From NCBI GenBank assembly GCA_900319695.1, contig ONPN01000024.1, forward strand, positions 1-56,586: 56,586 bases of DNA, given 5' to 3'. This document shows positions 7,816 to 15,400 of this stretch, in pieces; within the stretch, counting starts at the first letter, position 1, and each line of letters begins with the position of its first letter. The notes under the pieces are model-generated. The model saw only the letters and a list, made by a program, of their open reading frames with translations, was not told where the DNA came from and did not search any database. The stretch comes from an uncultured Eubacteriales bacterium (GTDB lineage Bacteria; Bacillota; Clostridia; Oscillospirales; Oscillospiraceae). Both the position numbers and the translations under genes were made by a program.

Positions 7816-8741
7816 CAGCCAAAGTCATGCCGCACAGCAGCGGCGTAATACGGGCCGATGGTCAGCGGCGCGTAATAAAGCGCCGTCAACAGATAGCCCC
7901 GTATGTTTTTGATCTTCGTGGTGGTTTCCCGGAGGGAGTCCATCACATAGGTAACGTGTTCAAAGTCTAATCGTCGGTATCGCTCCTTGACTTTCGATGC
8001 CGGTATCTGTTCATTCCCAATCTTGATACTTTCAGAAGTGCTGCACAGAATGTCACAAATGAGCTGCAAGATACTGTCTGGATCATCGTATGGGTAGCTC
8101 TCTGCCAGACGGGGATAGTCAATCTGCTCCCGCACGTCTGCCTCAATCACCGCTCTCTCTACTTTAGGGCAGTACGATAGATGGATAGATGGATCAGTAT
8201 AGCTATTTTCAGTTTGATTCCCATCAGTATAATTACAGTTCTCTTTGGGAACTTCTTGACTTCCCGATCTGGAACTTCTTGAAGTTTCGGGGTGTAACTT
8301 CTGGACTTCTTCTTTCGGAACTTCATGAAGTTCTGTTTTGGGAAGTCTGGGCGGAGCATGGCTGCCCCTCGTCTCCGGCGGCGCTGTGTCAACGAACTGC
8401 TTAACGTAGATCATGGTCGGCTTGCCTTGACCCTGCCTCTTACGCTCTATGAGGCCGATGCCGGTTTTCCTGTCCAGCTCCTTGAGCAGACGGACGGCTT
8501 TGGCTCTGCCGCATTGGAAATCCTCTTGGATCTCGTCCAGCGTGTAGTAGATATAGACCCGGTTGAGATTGTCATACCAGCCGTTTTTAGCGGACAGCCC
8601 CATACGGTCAAGCAACAGCCCATAAAGCAGCTTTGCGTCCGTGGAGATCTCCCGGTAAGCTGCCCCGGTCAAGAGCTGGCGCGGGATGCGGCAAAACGAA
8701 AAGTTCTCCGATTGGGAGCCGTAGAAAAAGTCATGCTCCAT
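7815..8741 (-). CDS. repA: RepA_N-like replication initiator
   Basis: A 308-residue initiator of the RepA_N family used by Gram-positive plasmids and some ICEs. Residues 1-120 carry the conserved N-terminal DNA-binding domain (FSFCRIPRQLLTGAAYREIS, AKLLYGLLLDRMGLSAKNGW, YYTLDEIQEDFQCGRAKAVR). The centre (about 125-200) is variable and its DNA holds 23-bp iterons. The C-terminal 110 residues resemble the domain typical of ICE-borne copies (YDDPDSILQLICDILCSTS ... KIKNIRGYLLTALYYAP). It would let the excised circle replicate. The ATG follows AAAGGAG, which overlaps the end of the upstream sortase gene, so it is transcribed with the pilus genes. Confidence 0.82.
   Translation of the reverse strand: MEHDFFYGSQSENFSFCRIPRQLLTGAAYREISTDAKLLYGLLLDRMGLSAKNGWYDNLNRVYIYYTLDEIQEDFQCGRAKAVRLLKELDRKTGIGLIERKRQGQGKPTMIYVKQFVDTAPPETRGSHAPPRLPKTELHEVPKEEVQKLHPETSRSSRSGSQEVPKENCNYTDGNQTENSYTDPSIHLSYCPKVERAVIEADVREQIDYPRLAESYPYDDPDSILQLICDILCSTSESIKIGNEQIPASKVKERYRRLDFEHVTYVMDSLRETTTKIKNIRGYLLTALYYAPLTIGPYYAAAVRHDFG
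8248..8354. other. 23-bp iterons inside repA: candidate replication origin
   Basis: Four copies of a GGAACTTCTTGA-like unit begin at 8248, 8271, 8294 and 8317, exactly 23 bp apart, with a degraded fifth at 8340 (GGGAAGTCTGG). The period is not a multiple of three, so the repeat is kept at DNA level and not as protein. RepA_N plasmids are known to carry their origin iterons inside the central part of repA, which is where these lie. Some units are themselves small palindromes (GAACTTCATGAAGTTC). Confidence 0.65.
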
Positions 8742-8745
8742 GTCT

Positions 8746-9492
8746 TTACTCCTTTACTCGCTCACAGAAAACCAGGTAGCGATATTTCCCGCCGCTGGCA
8801 TAGGGGTGGCAGGTCAGCAGGGTTATCATGTCTCTGTCCTTCTGAATAAGGATCGCGTTCACGTCATTCGGACTGATGATCTTGATCTCTGTCACAACGT
8901 AGGTCAGCGTTCCCCAAATGTTCGTGATCGTCACCTCGTCGCCCACTTCCAGCAGCTCGATCTCCTTGAAATAGGGGTAGCCGCTGTACCCCCGGTGTCC
9001 GGCAATCACGGCGTTGCTGTTGACGCCGCCGAGGGGGATGCTGGTCTGTGACAGTACTGCCGCGCCTGCCGCCATGTTCGCCTCTGACGCACCGAGGAAC
9101 AGTGGCATTTCCAAGTCCATCTTCGGGATCGTAATGATGCCGAATTTCTCATCGGGCAGGCCGTAATCGGTCAGCTTGAACTGTGACAGCTCATAGGCAC
9201 TCCGGCTGTCCAGCTTGTTCTGCTTGAAAAGATAGAGCTGCCGATTATAGAACTGCATATCCTCGTAGAGCTGGGCGTATGGTATAGGCTCATGCTGTTC
9301 CTCGTTTTCTTTGGCTTTCTCTGCTTCCTCCCGTATTTCGGAAATCGTTTCGCGGTATTCCTCCACGGCCTGCTTGACCTCGATACTCTTTTCCGCACCG
9401 TCGATCAGCGGCTTTAACGCAAAGGCGGCGCTGGCAAAGGCGAGGCAGATCAGCAGGACAAGCAGAACAAGCCGGAGTTTAAGATGTTTCAT
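8746..9492 (-). CDS. Sortase (class C-like, second of pair)
   Basis: A 248-residue transpeptidase that joins LPxTG-type proteins to each other or to the cell wall outside the membrane. There is one N-terminal membrane anchor (residues 7-26), a helical stalk rich in Glu/Lys, and a sortase barrel with catalytic His in VIAGHRGYSGYPYF, catalytic Cys in TLLTCHPYA near residue 230 and Arg in KYRYLVF. It lacks the C-terminal membrane segment of its neighbour, so the two probably differ in job. It overlaps the first sortase by 14 bp and is followed directly by repA. Confidence 0.87.
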   Translation of the reverse strand: MKHLKLRLVLLVLLICLAFASAAFALKPLIDGAEKSIEVKQAVEEYRETISEIREEAEKAKENEEQHEPIPYAQLYEDMQFYNRQLYLFKQNKLDSRSAYELSQFKLTDYGLPDEKFGIITIPKMDLEMPLFLGASEANMAAGAAVLSQTSIPLGGVNSNAVIAGHRGYSGYPYFKEIELLEVGDEVTITNIWGTLTYVVTEIKIISPNDVNAILIQKDRDMITLLTCHPYASGGKYRYLVFCERVKE

Positions 9493-10381
9493 GTCGGCCC
9501 CTCGCTTTCGTCTGTCGGATGGCTCGCAGCTTTCGACGTGGCCTTTTCACGGCCTTGTATATCTCGTAGCCCGTGATGATCCCGGCTACGGTCAGGCCGC
9601 CGTAGATCAAGCCGTGACGGTATTCGTTGCCCCAGGTGGATTCCTCCACGGGCGTAAATTCCGCGTCCTCGATCACGCTGACCGCTTCCTCATACTCGGT
9701 GCGCTCTCCGCGCAGCAGCAGACGGTGGCTGTTCACGCCGTAGGGCGTACAAGTGACAAGCGTACAGAGATCGCGCCCGGCGTCAATCGTCAGCTTGCCC
9801 GTGTCCTCCGGGAGAACCGTGTAAATGTCCGTGACACGGTAAGCCAGCGTTTCGCCCATCACACGGAGAAAGAACAGGTCGCCAGCTTTCAGCAGATTCA
9901 AGTCGGAGAACATCTTTTGTCCGGCAAGGCCGCTATGCCCGGTCAGCACACAGTGGGTGGCTGTGCCGCCCACCGGGAGAGAGGAGCCAAGCAAATGTCC
10001 CACACCTCGGTCAAGAGTGCTTTCCTCCGTGCCATGATAAATGGGCAGATTAACACCGATTGCGGGGATCTCCACATAGCCCATCAAGCCGTCCTCCCGC
10101 ACATTCAAAAGCGTGTCGTAGCTCTCAGCGGCTTTTATGAGGGCGTCCTTCGTGTAAGGTTTTTCCGGGATCGTGACAAGCGTCTTGTTGTATTCCTTCG
10201 CTTCGGCGCGGGCTTCGTCCAGCGCCGTGGTGTCCATCTGCTCGATGGCCTCCGTGTACTGCGTCTCAATCAGGCTGCGGTTTTTCTCGGAGAGATAGTT
10301 GGCAATCAGCGGGTAGAGAATGACGCCGAGGGAAACGACGAACAGGACGGCCAGAGATAGGATTTTCATTGTCTTATTCAT
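9479..10381 (-). CDS. Class C pilus-type sortase
   Basis: A 300-residue pilin-polymerising sortase. It has an N-terminal anchor (residues 6-27), GYVEIPAIGVNLPIYHGTEE, catalytic His in VLTGHSGLAGQKMF, catalytic Cys in TLVTCTPYGVNSHRLLLRG near residue 212 (TLxTC with following Arg), and a C-terminal membrane segment (about 255-275) followed by a basic tail. Two anchors are typical of class C enzymes. It follows the pilin gene after a strong hairpin and has its own good ribosome site (AAAGGGGAAG). Its likely substrate is the backbone pilin encoded upstream. Confidence 0.9.
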   Translation of the reverse strand: MNKTMKILSLAVLFVVSLGVILYPLIANYLSEKNRSLIETQYTEAIEQMDTTALDEARAEAKEYNKTLVTIPEKPYTKDALIKAAESYDTLLNVREDGLMGYVEIPAIGVNLPIYHGTEESTLDRGVGHLLGSSLPVGGTATHCVLTGHSGLAGQKMFSDLNLLKAGDLFFLRVMGETLAYRVTDIYTVLPEDTGKLTIDAGRDLCTLVTCTPYGVNSHRLLLRGERTEYEEAVSVIEDAEFTPVEESTWGNEYRHGLIYGGLTVAGIITGYEIYKAVKRPRRKLRAIRQTKARGRHETS

Positions 10382-10397
10382 TCTTCCCCTTTACAGG

Positions 10398-10426
10398 GCA
10401 AGAGGGCGGTGTTCCCGCCCTCTTGC
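10398..10426 (-). terminator. Strong hairpin between pilin and sortase genes
   Basis: A perfect 12-bp stem (GCAAGAGGGCGG with its complement, 5-base loop) without a U-tract on either strand. It follows the pilin stop and precedes the sortase ribosome site. It more likely lowers downstream expression or shields the pilin mRNA end than acts as a full terminator. Confidence 0.55.
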
Positions 10427-10433
10427 GTGTTGG

Positions 10434-12503
10434 TTAGGTATTCTGTGCTTTCTTCTTGTTCTTGCGGGTAAGGGCAACGATGCCTGCCACGCAGAGTGTC
10501 AGCATGGAAAGCCCCGCCACGGGGAACATCCAGTTGCCGTAAGAGCCGGTCTGCGGGAGATCAAAGCCGCGGGTATTGATGACCGTGAACGGTACATAGG
10601 CGTTGGCAGAGCTGCCGTCCGGCTCCATGTTGACCTTGTTGCTGTCCACGGTGGCCGAGGCCGTCAGCAGCTTATGCTCCAAGTGACGCTGGGGCATGTT
10701 GTGATACAGGCCGGGGCCGACGTCGGCGTAGCGGGGATCGTTCTGAATGAGGCCGAGAACGTCCGTACCGTAGATGCCGCACAGGGTTTCACTCTCAGTC
10801 TGCGAGATCACGACCTTGATGCTGTTTTTCAGCAGCGTATAGCCGTTGGCGGTCTGTACTTCCGTCCAGGTGTAGCTATCGTCCTCCAAGCCCTTGAGGA
10901 TCAGCTTGCCGTCCTTCGTCGGGATGAAGTGGGTGGCGTCCTTTTCCTCGGCTACATGATCGGTCACATACCAAACGCCCTCGGCCTCATTGAGCTTGCC
11001 GACGAGGAAATAGCCATCCGTATCGTTGTGGACGATAAACTCCACTTTGGAAAAGTCCCCGCGCCCATCGGAAAACTGCTTCGTCATGTCGATGCCGTAG
11101 AGATAGACATGGCAATCGTCCACAAGGGTGTCATAGTAGGAGCTGTTCGTGCGCTTCCAGGTGAGGACAACATCGTTGGGATTACCCGCGTCGCCGTAGG
11201 TCACGCTGCCGTCGCTGTTGACTGTGGCCTTGTAGGTAATGCGGAGGGTGCAATCGCTGTACCCGCTGTTGACCATGCTGGCCTCGGTATAGACCGCCCG
11301 GCTGCTATTGATCTCCGCAAGGCCGGAGGCGGTCATGGAGATCGTCATAACGCTTGCGCCGTCCGAGGCGGTGTTGTAGCTCACAAGGAAGCGGTCGTCC
11401 TGCTCTCTCCAAGAGGTCACAAGATCGGTGCAGCCGTCGTCCCGGAAGAACTCCAACAGCACATCGCCCTTGTTGTAGGTGACGCCTTTGGACAGCGTAT
11501 CAATGAAAGTGTAGTCCGTCAGATAGGACGCGGCGGAGGTGATGCTGGGCAGCGTGGAAATGATCTGATAGTCGATCACGTCGCCCGCCGAGGCCGTGCC
11601 GGTATGGGCGTAGCCGTCGTGAATGTCCCCGGTGCTGCCGTTGTTGTGACCGGTATCTGCCTTGTCCTCTCGCAGCGTCTTTTCGAGACTGGGGATGCCG
11701 GTCAAGTTTTTCGGGTACAGGGTCACGTCATAGATCCAGCGGGTGCCGCCGTCGTTGGCGTTGGTGCCGTCAACAGAGGTCATAGGCAGCGAGACGAGGA
11801 ACGGTGCGGTGGTGTCCGTGACCATTTCCGGGACGCGGGTTTCGATCAGCAGATACAGGCCGAGGGGCAGATCGGAAGCTCCTGTATGGCCGTAGGCGTC
11901 CGTCTCCGTCATAGCGACGCCGTGGTTGTCGCGGGCGTAGCGTTCCAGCGCGTTCTTTACTGTGGTAGCGTTGGCGTCCAGCGCAGCCTTGAGGCCGTCA
12001 ATCAGCACATCGGAGCGGTAGTAGTACACGGTGAGGCCGTCCACCACTTCATCCGCCGGAGCGTAACGGTCATTGGTGCTGACGCCGATAGCGGAGAGAA
12101 AGGCGTTATTCTGTTCGGTGGGGGCGATGCCGTACAGCACTTCGATATGCTCCGCGCCGTCCTCGCTCTCGGTAAAGGTGCGGATCGAGGCCACGCGGAC
12201 GTAGGTGAACTCCACGCCCTTGATAGCGTAGCCGTAAGCGTTGCCGTTGGCGTTCAGCGCGGAGACGCGGGCAGGATCACCCAGCACGGCCTCCACGCCG
12301 CTTTCATCCTTGACGCCGGTGCTGACGTAAGAACTGTTCCAAACGCCGTCTTTTTCTGCGTTGGTAAGGTCATACTTGTATATGTCCAGCGAGCCGGTGC
12401 GGGTGGTGTCGATGGTCGCCTCGTCCACGGGCGCGGCAAAGGCCGTAATAGAAAAGCTGCTCACTACCAAGATAGCAAGCAGCAGCGCAAAGAGTTTCTT
12501 CAA
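10434..12503 (-). CDS. Major pilin backbone protein, sortase substrate with LPQTG
   Basis: A 689-residue secreted pilus subunit. The signal peptide (residues 1 to about 24) ends near AFAAPVDE. The pilin motif YPKN, whose Lys is the acceptor for polymerisation, is seen in YDVTLYPKNLTG near residue 270. A CnaB-like domain with E-box YTWTEVQTANGY follows, then the sorting signal FDLPQTGSYGNWMF, a membrane helix and a basic tail. It is predicted to be stabilised by Lys-Asn isopeptide bonds. The start is a TTG whose last bases form the TGA of the adhesin gene (4-bp overlap); AAAGGATG lies 10 bases upstream. The neighbouring sortases are its expected enzymes. Confidence 0.92.
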   Translation of the reverse strand: MKKLFALLLAILVVSSFSITAFAAPVDEATIDTTRTGSLDIYKYDLTNAEKDGVWNSSYVSTGVKDESGVEAVLGDPARVSALNANGNAYGYAIKGVEFTYVRVASIRTFTESEDGAEHIEVLYGIAPTEQNNAFLSAIGVSTNDRYAPADEVVDGLTVYYYRSDVLIDGLKAALDANATTVKNALERYARDNHGVAMTETDAYGHTGASDLPLGLYLLIETRVPEMVTDTTAPFLVSLPMTSVDGTNANDGGTRWIYDVTLYPKNLTGIPSLEKTLREDKADTGHNNGSTGDIHDGYAHTGTASAGDVIDYQIISTLPSITSAASYLTDYTFIDTLSKGVTYNKGDVLLEFFRDDGCTDLVTSWREQDDRFLVSYNTASDGASVMTISMTASGLAEINSSRAVYTEASMVNSGYSDCTLRITYKATVNSDGSVTYGDAGNPNDVVLTWKRTNSSYYDTLVDDCHVYLYGIDMTKQFSDGRGDFSKVEFIVHNDTDGYFLVGKLNEAEGVWYVTDHVAEEKDATHFIPTKDGKLILKGLEDDSYTWTEVQTANGYTLLKNSIKVVISQTESETLCGIYGTDVLGLIQNDPRYADVGPGLYHNMPQRHLEHKLLTASATVDSNKVNMEPDGSSANAYVPFTVINTRGFDLPQTGSYGNWMFPVAGLSMLTLCVAGIVALTRKNKKKAQNT

Positions 12504-14749
12504 GTTTCGCTTTCATCCTTTCGTTTCGTAATGATGTAGGGCATGGTCATAAAACCCATGAACAGGGGCATCCATGCAAATCCCGCGCCGCCCGTTTCGG
12601 GGATGCGGAAAATGGGATCATCGGTGGCGGTGACATAGAGGGTGTAGCAGTAGGTCACGCCGTCCACGGTTTCGCTGTCCGCAGCCTCGCCGCTGATCTC
12701 CACGGGCAGCGTTCCGACGTAGAGCGGAGTACCCAGCAGAGAGTGTCCGATGGGCGCTTGCGTCTCGGTCAAGCGATAAAGGATTTTGCTGTCTGCCCGT
12801 AGGCCGCTGAAGGTCACGCTACCGCTGCCTCCGGTGGTAAGCTCTCCGTCAGATAGGCCGGTGCTGGTGCAACCGCCCGCCTGGATGTTGTCGCCGTCAC
12901 GGAAGAAAACCGCCGTCCAGCTCGCGCCGTTGTCCGTAGAGTATTCCAGGAGGAAGGTCGCCCCGGCAAGGGCGCGTCCGTTCTGATCCTGTTTCTTCAC
13001 TTCCAGCGTTCCCGGCCTGCGGAGGTTGCTGCGCTCCTGCGTGATCGTTACGCCGTGCTCGGTGATCGAGAACGGGTACACGGTATCGTCCAGCTCGTAG
13101 CCCTTCGGCGGACAGAACTCTTGATACAGGTAGGAGCCGTAGAGCAGGCTTTCAAAGGTCAGCTCTCCGTTGGCGTCGGTGTAGCCCTCCGCGATTAGGT
13201 GGCCTCCGCTGTCAAAGAGCCGGAAGCCAGCACCAGAAAGCGGGGTGTTTTCGTAGGCGTCGAGCTTGACGATTTTCAAGTTGCCTCGGATCGGGGTGTT
13301 GTTCGCGGTGATGGTATAGGTCTTTCCGTGTTCGGTGACTTCCACGGGGATCGGGGTACTGTCGAGCACAAAGCCCTCCTGCGTCGCCGTCTCCTGCAGA
13401 GCATAGCTGCCGAGCAGAAGCCCGGTAAAGGTCAGCTTGCCGTCTTGGTCCGTGTCGCCCTCTTTGACAAGGTTGCCGCCGCTGTCCGTCAAAATAAAGT
13501 GTACGCCGGACATGGGCTCGCCGTTTTCCTCGTTCTGCTTCAGCACAGACACATTCCCGCGGGCAAACTCGTTTACTGCGGACACGGTTACTGTCTGCCC
13601 GCCCTCTGTGATCGTCACGGGGTAGAGCATCGGATCAAGGACAAGATGGCGCAGCGTTTCAATCTCGGCATAGTAGTATTCTCCCAGCGGAAGACCATAA
13701 AAGCCGATCTTTCCGTTGCTGTCCGTCTTGCCGCCGCTTACCACTTGCCCGTCGCTGTCATAGAGAACGAAACACGCGCCCTGCACGACGTTTCCGTTTT
13801 CGTCCACCTTGCATAATTCGATGTTGCCGGTACGGATCGGGGCTTTCGGCGTCCGGACGGTCATACTGGCGTCAACAATGGTGCATTGTGTGTCAATGGT
13901 GCAGGTAACAACGCGCTGCTGGCCGTAGGTGGTCGGCGCATAGAAAAACAGCACCGCCTCGGTGCTGTCGTAGATACCGGAGGCCGAGAGCGTGTAGGCA
14001 CGTTCCTCGTATTCTTCCGGGATTGAGATATACAGGATGTCGCCGCTGTTGCCGGTATAGCCCGTGATGCTTGTCCCAGCGGGAAACGCCGAGGTGTCCA
14101 GCGTGTAGCCGCTGGAAAGCCCGGTAAAGGTCACTTTTACGCTGCCGTCGAAGCTGAAATTCGGCTCGTTGGATTCCAGCGTCAGATCTGTGCGGGAGAA
14201 CGTAATGGAATGGTTTGTGTCCGGGTGTCTGCCGTACTCCAAAAGCTCCAGGCACCACGCGAAAAGCGCCTCATAACCGGGTTTTGCGCGGGCATTACTT
14301 GTATCTCTCAGATAAGCGGGCATTTCCTGGATGCCGTTTTCCGCGAGGAAGAAGCGGATCGCGTTGGCCGTAGCGTACTGCGCCTGGTTGTCATTGAAGC
14401 CGCCCGTGGATGCCGGATACCCGTGCGCGAGGATCGCTTTCAGTCCGTTCAGTATCTTCGGGCTGTAATACTGCGAGCCGTCGGTATAGTCATATCCGTC
14501 ACCGTAGGGGCTTTCCATGCTCATTTGCAGGCAGTAGGCAGGCTGGCCGGTTTCCACGACCGAGTGCGGCGGTGTGCCGAGGTCGCCCCATACGCCGTCG
14601 TATTTCTCAAAGTACATAAACGGTTGGTAGGCGGTGAAGATATGCACATCGTCAGCAAAAGCCGTTACAGGGATAGCCGCGCATAAAAGCAGCATAGTAC
14701 AAAGCGTCACGGCAAGCCGCTTTGTCCATTTCGTTTTTACAATAGGCAT
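12500..14749 (-). CDS. Thioester-domain adhesin / tip pilin with CnaB (SpaA) repeats
   Basis: A surface protein of about 749 residues from the ATG at 14749, chosen because AAGGAGG lies in front of it. The signal peptide ends near AFADDVHIF. Residues about 30-280 look like a thioester domain (Cys in PAYCLQM, Gln-containing NDNQAQYATANAIRF). Such domains can bind host surface proteins covalently. Four CnaB/SpaA-type modules follow with E-boxes such as YALQETATQEGF, YLYQEFCPPKGY and YRLTETQAPIGH. The protein ends in IPETGGAGFAWM, a membrane helix and a charged tail, a variant sorting signal. It precedes the backbone pilin in the operon and is the likely tip adhesin. Confidence 0.88.
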   Translation of the reverse strand: MPIVKTKWTKRLAVTLCTMLLLCAAIPVTAFADDVHIFTAYQPFMYFEKYDGVWGDLGTPPHSVVETGQPAYCLQMSMESPYGDGYDYTDGSQYYSPKILNGLKAILAHGYPASTGGFNDNQAQYATANAIRFFLAENGIQEMPAYLRDTSNARAKPGYEALFAWCLELLEYGRHPDTNHSITFSRTDLTLESNEPNFSFDGSVKVTFTGLSSGYTLDTSAFPAGTSITGYTGNSGDILYISIPEEYEERAYTLSASGIYDSTEAVLFFYAPTTYGQQRVVTCTIDTQCTIVDASMTVRTPKAPIRTGNIELCKVDENGNVVQGACFVLYDSDGQVVSGGKTDSNGKIGFYGLPLGEYYYAEIETLRHLVLDPMLYPVTITEGGQTVTVSAVNEFARGNVSVLKQNEENGEPMSGVHFILTDSGGNLVKEGDTDQDGKLTFTGLLLGSYALQETATQEGFVLDSTPIPVEVTEHGKTYTITANNTPIRGNLKIVKLDAYENTPLSGAGFRLFDSGGHLIAEGYTDANGELTFESLLYGSYLYQEFCPPKGYELDDTVYPFSITEHGVTITQERSNLRRPGTLEVKKQDQNGRALAGATFLLEYSTDNGASWTAVFFRDGDNIQAGGCTSTGLSDGELTTGGSGSVTFSGLRADSKILYRLTETQAPIGHSLLGTPLYVGTLPVEISGEAADSETVDGVTYCYTLYVTATDDPIFRIPETGGAGFAWMPLFMGFMTMPYIITKRKDESET

Positions 14750-14786
14750 GATTCCTCCTTGTCTTGGTTTTGCAGGAATAGAAAAG

Positions 14787-15023
14787 CTATGGGGTGGCCT
14801 CACCTCCGTTCCCCGGCGGATTGCCCTTGCCGATGGCGGTCATCCGGCCGGGGGTATAGGGGCACTCGGCGTACTTGCAGTACCGATCCTTCCATTGGGG
14901 ACGGTGGCAGCGACAACTCCGGCACTCCGGGAAGGGGCCGTCCACGCCGCTGTCGTAGTGGTCGCCGGGCTTGTCCCGCATGAGGCTTTCAAAGGCCCGA
15001 TGCTCGCCATTGGTAAAATACAT
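14787..15023 (-). CDS. Small Cys-rich protein, first gene of the pilus operon
   Basis: A 78-residue hydrophilic protein with a cluster of Cys (CRSCRCHRPQWKDRYC then AECPY) that could bind a metal, with a Gly/Pro-rich tail. AAAGGAGG lies in front of its ATG. Small Cys-rich proteins of this type recur in Clostridia ICEs but their function is unknown. It is the first gene of the minus-strand pilus-repA-parB run, downstream of the palindrome at 15081-15107. Confidence 0.65.
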   Translation of the reverse strand: MYFTNGEHRAFESLMRDKPGDHYDSGVDGPFPECRSCRCHRPQWKDRYCKYAECPYTPGRMTAIGKGNPPGNGGEATP

Positions 15024-15046
15024 AGTTTGCCTCCTTTCGGCTTGAA

Positions 15047-15071
15047 TTAGGGCTTGCGGTTAGGGCTTGCG
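15047..15071. repeat. Two direct copies of TTAGGGCTTGCG
   Basis: The 12-mer occurs at 15047-15058 and 15060-15071, one base apart, between the Cys-rich gene and the palindrome. It could be a regulator site for the pilus operon; nothing more can be said from the sequence. Confidence 0.5.
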
Positions 15072-15080
15072 ATATATAAA

Positions 15081-15107
15081 AAATGTGTCTCACGGTGAGA
15101 CACATTT
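15081..15107. promoter_or_regulatory. Perfect 27-bp parS-like palindrome in the divergent control region
   Basis: A 13+1+13 perfect inverted repeat with core TGTCTCAC-G-GTGAGACA, centred on 15094. It lies between the minus-strand pilus operon and the plus-strand cargo genes, only 8 bp before the plus-strand -35 box. On the minus strand an A/T-rich TATATA stretch follows it, so a bound protein could control both directions. Confidence 0.8.
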
Positions 15108-15115
15108 CTGACTGA

Positions 15116-15144
15116 TTGATATAGATTGTCGGCTGTGTTATTAT
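15116..15144 (+). promoter_or_regulatory. Promoter of the plus-strand ICE cargo genes
   Basis: TTGATA (15116-15121) and TATTAT (15139-15144) are separated by exactly 17 bp, a near-consensus vegetative promoter. The start site would be near 15151, giving a leader of about 135 bases before the small hydrophobic peptide. The leader contains T-rich runs but no clear terminator. Confidence 0.7.
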
Positions 15145-15287
15145 CTAAATGCTGATAGACAAGAATTTTTTTCCTCTTTTTTGGTCGGCGCAGAACAAAG
15201 TCCGTTTTTTGGGACAGGTATGAGTGTATGCTTATATCAAGGCTCGCAAAAGAACATTGTTCGGTGGGTTATGAGAGGAGGAGAAAA

Positions 15288-15359
15288 ATGCTATTATTTT
15301 TGACAGCGTTCTTTATTAGCTTTTTTTATCATCTGCTTTTCAAGAATAATGATTTTTAG
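15288..15359 (+). CDS. 23-residue hydrophobic peptide
   Basis: A tiny open frame (MLLFLTAFFISFFYHLLFKN..., 23 residues) preceded by a very strong GGAGGAG at ideal spacing. It is almost entirely hydrophobic with a short charged end, like a single membrane helix. It is the first frame downstream of the cargo promoter, 41 bases before the 323-aa gene. It could be a small membrane toxin, a regulatory leader peptide or a chance frame; the ribosome site argues against chance. No relative is recognised. Confidence 0.5.
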   Translation: MLLFLTAFFISFFYHLLFKNNDF

Positions 15360-15400
15360 GAAAACATATTCGCATTGTTTTTACAGAGAGGGAATGACAA

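Noticed and set aside
10320-12539. 739-aa plus-strand frame opposite the pilin gene
   Set aside because: The pilin has a signal peptide, YPKN and LPQTG; the opposite frame has none of the features of a real protein.
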